NCBI GenBank assembly: GCA_017303855.1
Contig: JAFLBL010000001.1
Coordinates: 749,978 to 813,977 of the forward strand
DNA: 64,000 nucleotides
Origin: Chitinophagales bacterium
Lineage (GTDB): Bacteria > Bacteroidota > Bacteroidia > Chitinophagales > Chitinophagaceae
Direction: 5' to 3'
Both the position numbers and the translations under genes were made by a program. Below the pieces are notes generated by a model, which made no database searches, was not told the DNA's origin, and saw only the letters and a program-made list of their open reading frames with translations. This document shows, one piece after another, positions 17,638 to 26,499 of this stretch (positions are counted from its first letter, which is position 1; each line of letters starts with the position of its first letter).

Positions 17638-18585
17638 TTACTTGTCTCTTCGCTGTGAATGTATAAACAGGCTGGTGATACTCTTATTCTCAAACGCATT
17701 CCGTATCGCCACGGCGAATAATTCCGCCACACTCAGCACTTTTATTTTACCGGTCACTTTTTGTACGGGTATTGTATCACATACCACTAATTCCTGCAAC
17801 ACGCTGTTCTCAATATTCTCGTATGCTTTCCCACTCAAAACCGGGTGCGTGATCAGTGCCCGCACCGATCTGGCGCCTTTATCTTTCAACAATCCGGCAC
17901 TTTTGGCCAATGTTCCACCGGTGTCACAGATATCGTCAATAATCACCACATCCCTGTCTGTTACATCACCGATCACCACCATACTGGCGATTTCATTCGC
18001 CCTTTTCCGGTGTTTGTCGCAAATCACCATTTCCGCATTAAAGAAACTGGCAATTTCCCGGATCCTGTTTGTCGCTCCCACGTCAGGGGCCGCAAAGGTA
18101 AGGTTTTCCAGCTTTAAACTCTCAATATAAGGGATAAATACAGCGTGACTGTCCAGGTGATCCACCGGAATATCAAAATAGCCCTGGATCTGGGGCGCAT
18201 GGAGGTCCATGGTGATTACCCGATCTGCCCCGGCAGCTACTAACATGTTGGCAACCAGCTTACTGCCAATTGCCACCCGGGGACGATCCTTCCGGTCCTG
18301 GCGGGCATACCCATAGTAAGGAATAACGGCGATCACTTTATAAGCGGAAGCCCGCCGGGCTGCATCAATCATCAGCAGCAATTCCATCAGGTTTTCGGCG
18401 GGGGCAAAAGTGCTTTGCACCAGGAAGACATAGTCGCCCCGCACACTTTCCAGAAAAATAGGACTGATTTCCCCGTCACTGAAACGCTGGATATTGATCC
18501 TACCCAGTTTTGTTCCGTAACGCTGGCAGATTTGTTCAGCCAGTTGCTGAGAGCCGGTTCCGGCAAATATTTTAGCGTATTGCAT
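17638..18585 (-). CDS. prs: Ribose-phosphate pyrophosphokinase (PRPP synthetase)
   Basis: A 315-residue enzyme that makes PRPP from ribose 5-phosphate and ATP, feeding purine, pyrimidine, His and Trp synthesis. The start at 18585 (MQYAKIFAGTGSQQLAEQ) gives the standard length; the frame runs 20 codons further upstream without conserved residues. Motifs are the NTP-binding loop region YGYARQDRKDRPR, ITMDLHAPQIQGYF, and the PRPP-binding loop DVVIIDDICDTGGT. It heads the prs-rplY(-pth) cluster, which links nucleotide supply with translation genes. Confidence 0.97.
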   Translation of the reverse strand: MQYAKIFAGTGSQQLAEQICQRYGTKLGRINIQRFSDGEISPIFLESVRGDYVFLVQSTFAPAENLMELLLMIDAARRASAYKVIAVIPYYGYARQDRKDRPRVAIGSKLVANMLVAAGADRVITMDLHAPQIQGYFDIPVDHLDSHAVFIPYIESLKLENLTFAAPDVGATNRIREIASFFNAEMVICDKHRKRANEIASMVVIGDVTDRDVVIIDDICDTGGTLAKSAGLLKDKGARSVRALITHPVLSGKAYENIENSVLQELVVCDTIPVQKVTGKIKVLSVAELFAVAIRNAFENKSITSLFIHSQRRDK

Positions 18586-18666
18586 AGCGGAATTATGTGC
18601 GGCGAAGATAAACCTCTCACCGCATTCACCGCAAGCCGTGCGCAAAAATATTGATGGAAATAAAGA

Positions 18667-18900
18667 CTAATGACCGAGCGTGACTGTACTGGCGGCCATT
18701 ACAGCGGTATTTCCCGAAACAGACTCCTGAACGGGTGTTACCTGTACTGCACTACTGGAAGAAGTTCCGCCATTGATAGAGTAAAACAAGGAGGAACAGA
18801 TAAAAATGGAGAGCAGCAATGCCACTACGTACACAACTGCAAAGAAAATTACCGGGTGTAAAGAACCCATTGAGGAACTGGTATTGGTTTTCATGTTCAT
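18667..18900 (-). CDS. Small single-pass membrane protein of unknown function
   Basis: A 77-residue protein that I do not recognise. A hydrophobic helix spans about residues 17-42 (IFFAVVYVVALLLSIFI); the N-terminus is short and polar and the C-terminal half is Ser/Thr/Val-rich (SSSSAVQVTPVQES). The start could be Met1 (18900) or Met3 (18894). Only the composition and the clear transmembrane segment support it as a real gene. It is divergent from radC and ends 81 bp before the prs start. Confidence 0.55.
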   Translation of the reverse strand: MNMKTNTSSSMGSLHPVIFFAVVYVVALLLSIFICSSLFYSINGGTSSSSAVQVTPVQESVSGNTAVMAASTVTLGH

Positions 18901-18950
18901 CAGATTTTAATAATCTTCATAGCGTGGATATCGAACGGGCCTGAAACAAC

Positions 18951-18996
18951 TACCACTAAGTGGTATTGCTTAGGGCAAAATTATTCCCTAACCTTG
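18951..18996 (+). promoter_or_regulatory. radC promoter with adjoining palindrome
   Basis: A -33 TTG (18966-18968), a 20-nt spacer and a -7 box TAACCTTG (18989-18996, one mismatch to TANNTTTG) lead to the radC ATG at 19001 with only 4 nt between. Directly upstream and touching the -33 element is the palindrome TACCACT-A-AGTGGTA (18951-18965), a candidate operator. Confidence 0.55.
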
Positions 18997-19000
18997 TTTC

Positions 19001-19693
19001 ATGCAAGAGCACAAGTACTCAATTAAACAATGGGCAAAAGACGACAGGCCACGCGAAAAATTACGATACACGGGTGCGGAAAATCTCAGTCATTCCGAGC
19101 TCCTGGCCATTTTAATTCATAATGGTACGCGACAGAAGACGGCCCTGGACCTCGCCAAAGAGGTCTTGAAACTGGGACAGGATAACCTGGCCGAGCTGGG
19201 AAAACTGTCTGTGAGTGAACTGATGAAAGTAAAAGGAATCGGCGAAGCCAAGGCAATCATCATTACCGCTGCCCTGGAACTTGGCCGCCGCAGGGAAAGC
19301 AGTTCAGCCCTGCAACGCGAGCTGGTACGAAGCAGCAGCGATATTGCCCGTATGCTGCAGGCGAAATTCAGGGATCTGCGCCATGAAGTATTTGCCGTAT
19401 TATACCTGAACCGGGCCAATAAAATAAGACAACTCGAAATTGTAAGTGAAGGTGGCATTACCGGAACCGTGGCGGACCCCCGGATTATACTCCGAAAAGC
19501 CCTGGAACAGGATGCCGTCAGCCTGGTTCTTTGTCATAATCATCCCTCGGGCAGTCTCCGCCCCAGCCGCGCAGATGAACAACTCACGGCCAAAATCAAA
19601 TCCGCCGCCGCCCTGCTGGACATCACCGTCCTCGATCATATTATAGTGAGCGAGGAAGGGTATTTCAGTTTTGCGGATGAAGGACTTATCTAG
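19001..19693 (+). CDS. radC: RadC family JAB1/MPN-domain protein
   Basis: A 230-residue RadC protein. The N-terminal UPF0758 region (IKQWAKDDRPREKL) contains a helix-hairpin-helix (SELMKVKGIGEAKAIII), and the C-terminal JAB1/MPN domain has the metalloprotease motif CHNHPSGSLRPSRADEQLT (His-x-His, Asp) after the catalytic Glu region in VSEGGITGTV. Despite the old name, a direct repair role has not been established for the family. The stop codon overlaps the first base of an inverted repeat (19693-19722) that brackets the next gene. Confidence 0.95.
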   Translation: MQEHKYSIKQWAKDDRPREKLRYTGAENLSHSELLAILIHNGTRQKTALDLAKEVLKLGQDNLAELGKLSVSELMKVKGIGEAKAIIITAALELGRRRESSSALQRELVRSSSDIARMLQAKFRDLRHEVFAVLYLNRANKIRQLEIVSEGGITGTVADPRIILRKALEQDAVSLVLCHNHPSGSLRPSRADEQLTAKIKSAAALLDITVLDHIIVSEEGYFSFADEGLI

Positions 19694-20230
19694 TCGGGAG
19701 TCGGGAGAAGGGAGTCGGGAGTCGGGAGTCTGGAGATTTCGGTAAAGATTTACTAAAACTCGGTTTAAAAAGATAAAACTAATTTATATGGGATTGTATA
19801 CGGATTTATTAGCGTACAAAAAAGGATATGAACTGGCAATGAAGGTATACCATATCTCTATGAAATTTCCGAAGGAAGAAAAATACTCCTTAACAAATCA
19901 AATACGCCGGTCAACAAGATCAGTTTGTGCCAATATTGCTGAAGCTTACCGTCGTAGAAAGTACGCCAATTATTTTCTCAGTAAGCTTGCTGATTCAGAT
20001 ACTGAAAATGCCGAAACCCAGGTATGGATTGACTTTTCATTTGACTGCAAATATATTACAGCAGAAGAGTATGCTGTTCTTACCAGTTTAAACAATGAAA
20101 CAGGGAAATTAATTTGGTACATGATGCATAACCCGGAAAAATTTCAAAAATAATATCGGTGCTTATAATACCAATCTGTGAAGTTACCTGCAAGTCAAAT
20201 ACTCCCGACTCCTGACTCCCGACTCCCGAC
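19693..20230. mobile_element. Putative cassette: S23-type gene between inverted repeats
   Basis: Positions 19693-19722 and 20201-20230 match as inverted repeats in 27 of 30 positions; both arms are tandems of GTCGGGAG words. The 478 bp between them hold a single gene for an S23-type four-helix-bundle protein and look more AT-rich than radC. The left arm shares one base with the radC stop codon and the right arm ends 3 bp before the stop of the DUF3467 gene. No transposase or target-site duplication is seen, so mobility is an inference. Confidence 0.45.
19788..20153 (+). CDS. Four-helix-bundle protein, S23 / 23S rRNA intervening-sequence family
   Basis: A 121-residue protein of the family first found as ORFs in intervening sequences of 23S rRNA genes (S23, TIGR02436), related to the Avd accessory protein of diversity-generating retroelements. 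Family marks are LLAYKKGYELAMKVY, FPKEEKYSLTNQIRRSTRSV, CANIAEAYRRR and DSDTENAETQVWIDF. The protein is small, helical and basic on one face; members are thought to bind nucleic acid but have no proven function in this setting. Here the gene is not in rRNA but between inverted word repeats, with no partner gene in the same unit. Confidence 0.92.
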   Translation: MGLYTDLLAYKKGYELAMKVYHISMKFPKEEKYSLTNQIRRSTRSVCANIAEAYRRRKYANYFLSKLADSDTENAETQVWIDFSFDCKYITAEEYAVLTSLNNETGKLIWYMMHNPEKFQK

Positions 20231-20233
20231 TAA

Positions 20234-20545
20234 CTAAGCCTGTGCCGTCGGCCCCCCGAAATTCATCGGCAATTGAATTTCTTCCAGGTCTTTGATCGGG
20301 CCGTTTACGGACTCGTATTTCTGAATATTTTCCGTCAGGGCCTTCATCAGTCGTTTGGCGTGTTGCGGCGTCAGGATGATTCTTGACTTTACTTTACTTT
20401 TTGGAGTACCCGGCATTACGTTTACAAAATCAACAACAAATTCAGCATGCGAGTGGGTGATGATGGCCAGGTTGGCATAAGTACCCTCAGCGGTTTCTTC
20501 GGATATTTCAATATTCAGTTGATTTTCGGGTTGTTTAGGCTCCAT
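20234..20545 (-). CDS. DUF3467 protein
   Basis: A 103-residue protein of the DUF3467 family, common and usually single-copy in Bacteroidota. Recognisable segments are ANLAIITHSHAEFVVDFVNVMPG and SRIILTPQHAKRLMKALTENI, in a predicted beta-alpha fold without signal peptide or membrane segment, so it is cytosolic. No function is known. The end of the gene lies 3 bp from the right arm of the inverted repeat around the S23-type gene. Confidence 0.85.
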   Translation of the reverse strand: MEPKQPENQLNIEISEETAEGTYANLAIITHSHAEFVVDFVNVMPGTPKSKVKSRIILTPQHAKRLMKALTENIQKYESVNGPIKDLEEIQLPMNFGGPTAQA

Positions 20546-20591
20546 ACAGACAAATTATTATTACAGAATAATGCAAAAGTATCTAAAAAGA

Positions 20592-20619
20592 ACAAGGGCT
20601 GCAATTCTGCAGCCCTTGT
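20592..20619 (-). terminator. Intrinsic terminator of the SusCD operon
   Basis: A 12-bp perfect stem (20592-20603 with 20608-20619) with loop ATTC is followed on the minus strand by TCTTTTTAG. It lies 22 bp after the stop of the DUF1735 gene and ends the operon transcribed from about 26.3 kb. Confidence 0.9.
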
Positions 20620-20641
20620 CAGGAAAAGATATTGCCGGATA

Positions 20642-21619
20642 TTATCTGGCTCTCAAATAAGACCACTTTTCATTAAAGAAAACGCGGATATTCGGAGAAG
20701 CAGGAACAGCACTGGGCTGTATCATATAATACTTAATATCGATTGTTTTGCTGGCGGCAGTATACCGGTTTGCCCCACTTGGATCAAGTGCAGCAGAACG
20801 TGTATTACCTGCGGGTTGACCATAATAGTTGGTCACACTGGTAATGGCATCAGTAGCCAGATCAAAATTCACCACCAGGCCATAAGAACCATAATAAGTG
20901 TTGGGTGTAGTAGGATCTCCGGCAGAGTTAAATACGTGGCCGGGTATACCTAATTGTACATTGTCCACTACCACACAGGAACTGGTACCGGTGGTCTGCA
21001 GTTCCCATTCCAACGGATAAGTTCCAACAAACAGGGCGTTAGTGATATCCAGCATTGTGCCGGTTACAGAATAAACCCCATCATATTTGTTCTTAACGGA
21101 AATAAGCGCTATAACAGAATCCTTACCGGAAGCTTTGGCCGCATTTGACCCAACTGAAGTCAGGGCAAAACCGAGCGCATACTTCTTGGATAAGTCCCAT
21201 TTGGAACCATTCAGGTTGATGGCAAACTCCTTGGCGAAATCGCCGGCAACCATGTCAAACGTATACGTGTTGCCACTTTTGGCAATACCGGTTCCCAGTG
21301 TGTACAGGCTGTCCGGTAACAGTTCATAGTCCGTGCCGTTATCAGCATTGTAACGGGTAACCATAGCGTCAATACGGGTCAGCGTAATCGGTGCGGTCTG
21401 TTGCAGACTGGCATTGGAATTCGCATCCCTCCGTACACTGTAAAGAGGAACAGATTTAATACCGGTGAACGGAGACAGGAACACTTTGTTTTCCGGCCCT
21501 TCCAGGATTTTGATAAAGGTTTTCCCTTCATCAGCCAGCGGAGTTACCTCTTTTTTGATGCAGGAAGAAAAAGCCAGTGCCAGGAACAGCAGGTGGTATA
21601 TTGAAAACTTCTTTTGCAT
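20642..21619 (-). CDS. DUF1735-type lipoprotein of a SusCD operon
   Basis: A 325-residue surface lipoprotein. The start at 21619 gives a lipoprotein signal MQKKFSIYHLLFLALAFSSC with the lipobox Cys at residue 20. The first half is a DUF1735-like beta domain (the segment around YNADNGTDYELLPDSLYTL); the C-terminal half resembles the domain at the end of SusE-like and DUF1735/DUF4361 lipoproteins. Such proteins sit with SusC/SusD on the surface and probably help bind ligand. It starts 29 bp after the SusD gene and is the last gene of the operon. Confidence 0.8.
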   Translation of the reverse strand: MQKKFSIYHLLFLALAFSSCIKKEVTPLADEGKTFIKILEGPENKVFLSPFTGIKSVPLYSVRRDANSNASLQQTAPITLTRIDAMVTRYNADNGTDYELLPDSLYTLGTGIAKSGNTYTFDMVAGDFAKEFAINLNGSKWDLSKKYALGFALTSVGSNAAKASGKDSVIALISVKNKYDGVYSVTGTMLDITNALFVGTYPLEWELQTTGTSSCVVVDNVQLGIPGHVFNSAGDPTTPNTYYGSYGLVVNFDLATDAITSVTNYYGQPAGNTRSAALDPSGANRYTAASKTIDIKYYMIQPSAVPASPNIRVFFNEKWSYLRAR

Positions 21620-21648
21620 TGTTGATTTTTTTAAAAATGAAAAATACA

Positions 21649-23070
21649 TTACTGATCCCACCATACTTTGGAATCCTGGGTATCACCACCCGGTAAAGCG
21701 GCTGCAGCAGCAGTTACGGCAGCTGTGTTAGAGCCGTAAGAGGTCTGGCCGTATGTATACCGGCGGGGAATCTGTTTGGAACTGTTGGTGGCATCTACGG
21801 CCGGAGTCAATACAGGGAAACCTGTTCTTCTCCAGATGTTCCAGCCACGCTGTCCGTCAGGATAAGCAGCAATGTATTGCTGAATAGCCAGATTTCTCAC
21901 GTTAGCACCGGTACCGGCTGCATTAGCCAAAACCACACCAGCCTGTGTGAAATAGGTTGCACCCGGAGCTGCAATACCCCACTGGGCAAAAGAGGCGTTG
22001 ATACCAGCCTGGTATACAGTATTCATGTTTTCAGAAGTCCAGCCACGGTCAGCAGCTTCAGCGCGAGCCAGGAATACCTCGGCCGCATTCAGTAATACAA
22101 CTGAACCTGTTTCAGGACGCAGTGATTCTTTCAGGATTCTTGACCAGTTCGGATTTGCACCTGTCCATGGATCTACATAAGAACGGAGACGACCATAAGG
22201 CACACCGGTTGTAGAAGATCCGTAAGATGACTGACGGCCATCAGAAAGACCAGACAGAATATTTACCATAACATCACTCTGGCCAAAATCTTTACGGCCA
22301 TCGTACAGGTTGTACCAGGGAGATTTGAAGTTTCCGCCGGGAAAATTTACCACCATGTTGTCAGCGTTGTCGGTGATATAACCGCCAGCATCATTCAGGG
22401 CAGCATTAAACTGTACAGCAGCATACGCACCGGCTGCAGGGAATTTTTTCGTCAGCTGCAGCGCCAGACGCATACGCAGTGAATTGGCGAATTTTTTCCA
22501 TTTGGTAACACTGCCGTTATAAATAACATCACCGGCAATACCTGAATTATCAAAGGCAGCTACCGCTTCAGCCAGTTCTTTGATCAGGGCCGGATAGATA
22601 TCGGCCTGTTTGTCAAATGCAGGTGTAGTGATTCCTTTTAATGACTGGGAATAAGGAATATCTCCCCAACGATCCGTAATGGTACTGAAAATATACGCTT
22701 TCAGGATACGGGCCACCTGGGTCATATTGTTGCTCTCATTCACATTGATGATATTCTGCAGGTCATACAGGGAACCGGAGTACTCGCCTTCAAAATTGAT
22801 CTGGGGCAGGGAGTACAGGGAAACGTCTGTATACTGTGTTTCAGAAAAATACTGGCAATATAAACCAGCACGGGTATTGGCAGCATAGCCTGCAATGCCG
22901 GACTCAACGTTTGTCAGCAAAGCTTTAAGGATCGGACTGCCGGTTGCTCCGGGGTTTACGTTGGTATCTCCAAAATCGGAGGAATACCTGTCACAGCTAG
23001 TCAAAAACAAACCCAAGGCCAGCGGAAGAACCAGCAACCTTTGCATGCTTATTTTTTTCATATTTGTCAT
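21649..23070 (-). CDS. SusD/RagB family outer-membrane lipoprotein (SusD-like 2)
   Basis: A 473-residue surface lipoprotein of the second SusD-like family, the lid that delivers nutrients to its SusC channel. The signal (MKKISMQRLLVLPLALGLFLTSC) carries the lipobox Cys at residue 26 from the first ATG; the ATG at 23061 is an equally good start. The helical repeat core is seen in ADIYPALIKELAEAV, SLRMRLALQLTKK and NAAEVFLARAEAADRGW; the C-terminal GWNIWRRTGFPVLTP is typical. It starts 28 bp after the SusC gene. Confidence 0.93.
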   Translation of the reverse strand: MTNMKKISMQRLLVLPLALGLFLTSCDRYSSDFGDTNVNPGATGSPILKALLTNVESGIAGYAANTRAGLYCQYFSETQYTDVSLYSLPQINFEGEYSGSLYDLQNIINVNESNNMTQVARILKAYIFSTITDRWGDIPYSQSLKGITTPAFDKQADIYPALIKELAEAVAAFDNSGIAGDVIYNGSVTKWKKFANSLRMRLALQLTKKFPAAGAYAAVQFNAALNDAGGYITDNADNMVVNFPGGNFKSPWYNLYDGRKDFGQSDVMVNILSGLSDGRQSSYGSSTTGVPYGRLRSYVDPWTGANPNWSRILKESLRPETGSVVLLNAAEVFLARAEAADRGWTSENMNTVYQAGINASFAQWGIAAPGATYFTQAGVVLANAAGTGANVRNLAIQQYIAAYPDGQRGWNIWRRTGFPVLTPAVDATNSSKQIPRRYTYGQTSYGSNTAAVTAAAAALPGGDTQDSKVWWDQ

Positions 23071-23098
23071 TTTAGATTTTTAAAGGTTTAAGCGCAAA

Positions 23099-26000
23099 TT
23101 AGAATCCGAATTTCAGGTTGAAGCCCCAGCCTCTTGTTCCGGGCATCTGACCTCTTTCACCACTGATATCACTGATTTCAGAAGGATCAAAGTCATTGGT
23201 TTTGGCATAGATCAGCACCGGGTTACGGGCTGTCAGTGACAGGGTGGCTTTGTTGGCCCATTTCAGGAAGCTCCATTTGTTTACCGGCAGGTTGTAACCT
23301 ACAGAAACTTCACGGAGTTTGATGAAAGTCAGGTCATATACAAAGAAGTCCATCGCCCTGTTATTATATAAGCCATGGAAATAATCCTGGGCCTCTACAT
23401 AATAATCAACCGGGCGACCGTTTGCATCCACACCAAATACATGTACACCACCACCATCGGCTACTGCATCCCTAATCGGATTTCCTTTGTCATTGGTTGT
23501 CGCAGTACGTGCAGTCAGACCAGAATAAGTTCCCCACATGTCAGACAGGGAGAAGAATTTACCACCGATCTGTCCATCCGCATTGGCACTCAGCACAAAA
23601 CCTTTGTATTCAACAGTTGTCTGCGCTCCGAAAGTATGCTTGGGCAGTACACTTCCGAAATTCACAGCCGGATCATTTACATATAAACCATTGCCATCCA
23701 GTACGGGCTGACCATCGATACGCTTGATACCATTACCAAAGAGCATACCCCAGTCATATCCTACTTTGTGCAGCATATATGGTCCTGTAGCACCCCAGCT
23801 TTGATCGATAGCTCCGGTCTGGTTGATACCAGGTCCGAGATCAACCACTTTATTTTCAGCCAGGATACCCCAGTTGGTGTTGATTTCCCATTTCAGTTTG
23901 CTGTTCCAAACAGGACGACCCATTACTTTAAAGGCGAAACCTTTTTTGGTGATCAGACCGGCATTGGTAGTATAACCGGTAAATCCGCTGGCTCCATTGA
24001 TGGCCAGTGTAGTCGGGAAGTCTTTATCAGAACCATCCCAATAAGTAACAGAAGCACCAATTCTTCTTTTCAGGAATTCAAGGTCAATACCAAATTCTTT
24101 CTGTGTGGAAACTGAACCCCTGATATTAGGATCTACCAGGTTATTAGGTGTACCCATCAGGATATTACCATTCCACTGGAACTGTCCTACACCATAGGCA
24201 AATCCGGGATAGGTATAAGTACCAATACCAGTCGGGATCTGTCCGATAGATGCACGGAGTTTACCAAAGCTCAGCCATTTCAACTCAGGCAGTAACTGAC
24301 TGAAGATAAAGGAAACACCAGCAGATTTGGAAACGATAAATGATTTAGAAGGAGGTAAATCAGACATCCAGTCCTGACGCAGGGTGAAGTCCAGGTTCAG
24401 CATATTATCGTATCCAACCACACCTGTAAAGAACAGGGCGCTGTAACGGTAATCACTTCTTGAGTTACCTACGTTGGGTTGATCTTTTGAATTGCTGATC
24501 GCATAATAGTTAGGAACGCTCAGACCATTCACGGTATTGGCATTATTCCCTTTGATCAGCTGACGGAAGATATCAGTACCCACATCGGCTTTAACGTTAA
24601 ACTTGTTGAACGTCTTGTTATAGGAAACCTGCATCTCCATATTAGTCCGGTTGGCAATAGAAGAAGAAGTACCATAATAACCACGACACTCACCACAGTT
24701 ACCTGTAGTCTGAGTTCCACTTTCCAGCAGATCAGAAGAGTAACGGGTTTCGTTCCAAACCATATTCTGTTGTTTCCGGTAAGTACCTCTGATTTTCAGA
24801 CTTTTTGAAAGCTGATAGTTCAGGGTGATATCACCAAAGAAACGATCGGTCTGTGTCAGGGGTTTCACCAGGTCAAACCATTTGTAGAAATTATACCAGT
24901 AGTTACCGGCCAGTGTGGCTTTCTCGTTGGTGGGATCATACGCACCCGGGTTATTATGGTTCCAGCTGGCCCAGATACCGGAAGCGGTACGCACATCTTT
25001 CAGTTCTTTCAGCAGTTTCATATCCAGATCCCTGTGGAACCACTGGTTGAATGAACCGGTGGTCTGGTTGGAATACTGATCATCAAATTCGCCATTCAGG
25101 ATTGATGTGGCATAGTTGAAGTTGATTGATGCAGAAAGTTTCGGAGTCATCTGGAGTGAACCAGAGAAGTTAAATACATTCTTTTTCAAACGGGTGGTCG
25201 GGATCAGCCCCTTGGCATCCACGTTATTGAAACCGAGACGTACAGATGCATTCTCAGAAGCTTTTGCGAAGCTAACAGAGTTGTTCAACACGATACCTGT
25301 ATTATAATAATCACGGGCATTGTCGGGTTGAGGTACCAGGGATGTGGTGGTACCGGAATAACGGTGACCATCATACCAGGAATACCAGGGAACATATTCC
25401 TGACCTACCATACGGGGACCCCAGCTGGCATCATCAGAATAATCATGATAATATTTTCCATCCAGACGTTTCCACAGTTCGGGATCGCCGGCTTTCCAGT
25501 TATACTTGATCATGTCGGAAGAGTTACCACCGGCATAAGAGTTCTGGTAGTTGGGCAGGATATAAACTTTATCCAATTGAGCACCCAGATTTACTTCAAT
25601 ACCTGCACCTTTTGCTCCTTTTTTGGCTTTTTTCAGGGTGATTACAATCGCACCACGTGAACCAGCCGGTCCGAAAAGTGCAGAAGCCGCCGGGCCTTGC
25701 AGTACAGACAGGTCTTCAATATCATCCATATTCACATCATTGATATTGGGCAGAATAGTACCATCTACAACATAGATGGGCTCTCCACCACCACCAAATC
25801 CAGACTCACCACGCAGACGGATTGAACCCGTACCGGCATTACCCAGTTTAGCAGAAGACTGACTACGTACCTGCAGACCGGAAACTTTACCCGCAAGGGC
25901 ATTGTTCAGGTTAGTCTGACGGATAGTGTTCAGTTGCTCTGAAGTAACTACCTGGGCATTGGTAGACATATTCCGTAAGGAACGCTTCATACCGTATGCG

Positions 26001-26320
26001 CTGGTTACAACTACCTCAGTACCAACCTGTGCAGAGCTCTTGGCCCGTACAGCGAGGGTATTCCCGTCGCCCACAGTTACTTCGATTGTCTCAATGCTGG
26101 CACCAGACACAATCAACACATCGCCGGTCTTGGCTAAAATGCTGAATTTGCCGGTGTTATCGGCAGCAACACCCGTACGGGTATTCTTGATCCTTACAGA
26201 TGCGCCGGGCACAGCGTCGCCCTTTTCATCGGTTACAGTACCGGAGATAGTCCGGTTCTGGCCGAATGCTAATACAGAAAAAAGCATTAGCATCGTAAAC
26301 AGTGATGCAATTTTTCTCAT
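23099..26320 (-). CDS. SusC/RagA family TonB-linked outer-membrane protein
   Basis: A 1073-residue TonB-dependent transporter of the SusC type. A signal peptide (1-20) is followed by a carboxypeptidase-regulatory-like domain (about 22-95, ISGTVTDEKGDAVPGASVRIKNT), a plug domain (about 105-240: SIRLRGES, PIYVVDGTIL, DDIEDLSVLQGPAASALFGP, GAIVITLKKAKKG) and a large beta-barrel ending in GWGFNLKFGF. With its SusD partner it would import a peptide or glycan by energy from TonB. No carbohydrase, peptidase or regulator adjoins the operon, so the ligand is open. A 179-bp leader/promoter region lies upstream. Confidence 0.96.
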   Translation of the reverse strand: MRKIASLFTMLMLFSVLAFGQNRTISGTVTDEKGDAVPGASVRIKNTRTGVAADNTGKFSILAKTGDVLIVSGASIETIEVTVGDGNTLAVRAKSSAQVGTEVVVTSAYGMKRSLRNMSTNAQVVTSEQLNTIRQTNLNNALAGKVSGLQVRSQSSAKLGNAGTGSIRLRGESGFGGGGEPIYVVDGTILPNINDVNMDDIEDLSVLQGPAASALFGPAGSRGAIVITLKKAKKGAKGAGIEVNLGAQLDKVYILPNYQNSYAGGNSSDMIKYNWKAGDPELWKRLDGKYYHDYSDDASWGPRMVGQEYVPWYSWYDGHRYSGTTTSLVPQPDNARDYYNTGIVLNNSVSFAKASENASVRLGFNNVDAKGLIPTTRLKKNVFNFSGSLQMTPKLSASINFNYATSILNGEFDDQYSNQTTGSFNQWFHRDLDMKLLKELKDVRTASGIWASWNHNNPGAYDPTNEKATLAGNYWYNFYKWFDLVKPLTQTDRFFGDITLNYQLSKSLKIRGTYRKQQNMVWNETRYSSDLLESGTQTTGNCGECRGYYGTSSSIANRTNMEMQVSYNKTFNKFNVKADVGTDIFRQLIKGNNANTVNGLSVPNYYAISNSKDQPNVGNSRSDYRYSALFFTGVVGYDNMLNLDFTLRQDWMSDLPPSKSFIVSKSAGVSFIFSQLLPELKWLSFGKLRASIGQIPTGIGTYTYPGFAYGVGQFQWNGNILMGTPNNLVDPNIRGSVSTQKEFGIDLEFLKRRIGASVTYWDGSDKDFPTTLAINGASGFTGYTTNAGLITKKGFAFKVMGRPVWNSKLKWEINTNWGILAENKVVDLGPGINQTGAIDQSWGATGPYMLHKVGYDWGMLFGNGIKRIDGQPVLDGNGLYVNDPAVNFGSVLPKHTFGAQTTVEYKGFVLSANADGQIGGKFFSLSDMWGTYSGLTARTATTNDKGNPIRDAVADGGGVHVFGVDANGRPVDYYVEAQDYFHGLYNNRAMDFFVYDLTFIKLREVSVGYNLPVNKWSFLKWANKATLSLTARNPVLIYAKTNDFDPSEISDISGERGQMPGTRGWGFNLKFGF

Positions 26321-26427
26321 GTTAACGTTAATTTTTAAAATTTAAAAGCATTGATAATCAGGGAAATCCGATAAATTTTCGTGGGTAAGGACGTTTACAA
26401 AGACAGGATTGTCTTCGAAAATGCTGC

Positions 26428-26481
26428 GGCAAGTTAATTTTTTTTTTAACAAATAGTTAAATTCCATGAAAAAAACTTGCC
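26428..26481 (-). terminator. Candidate terminator of the HHH-barrel operon
   Basis: On the minus strand GGCAAGTT followed by a T-run (26481 downward) is complemented by AACTTGCC (26435-26428) after an A-run, giving an 8-bp stem that could be lengthened by A-T pairs. It lies 19 bp after the stop at 26500 and upstream of the SusC promoter region. The large loop makes it a weak call. Confidence 0.35.
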
Positions 26482-26499
26482 TCCCCCTTTTATTGCATT

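Noticed and set aside
20642..26320. Complete polysaccharide utilisation locus
   Set aside because: Only SusC, SusD and a DUF1735 lipoprotein are present; no carbohydrate-active enzyme or sensor adjoins.
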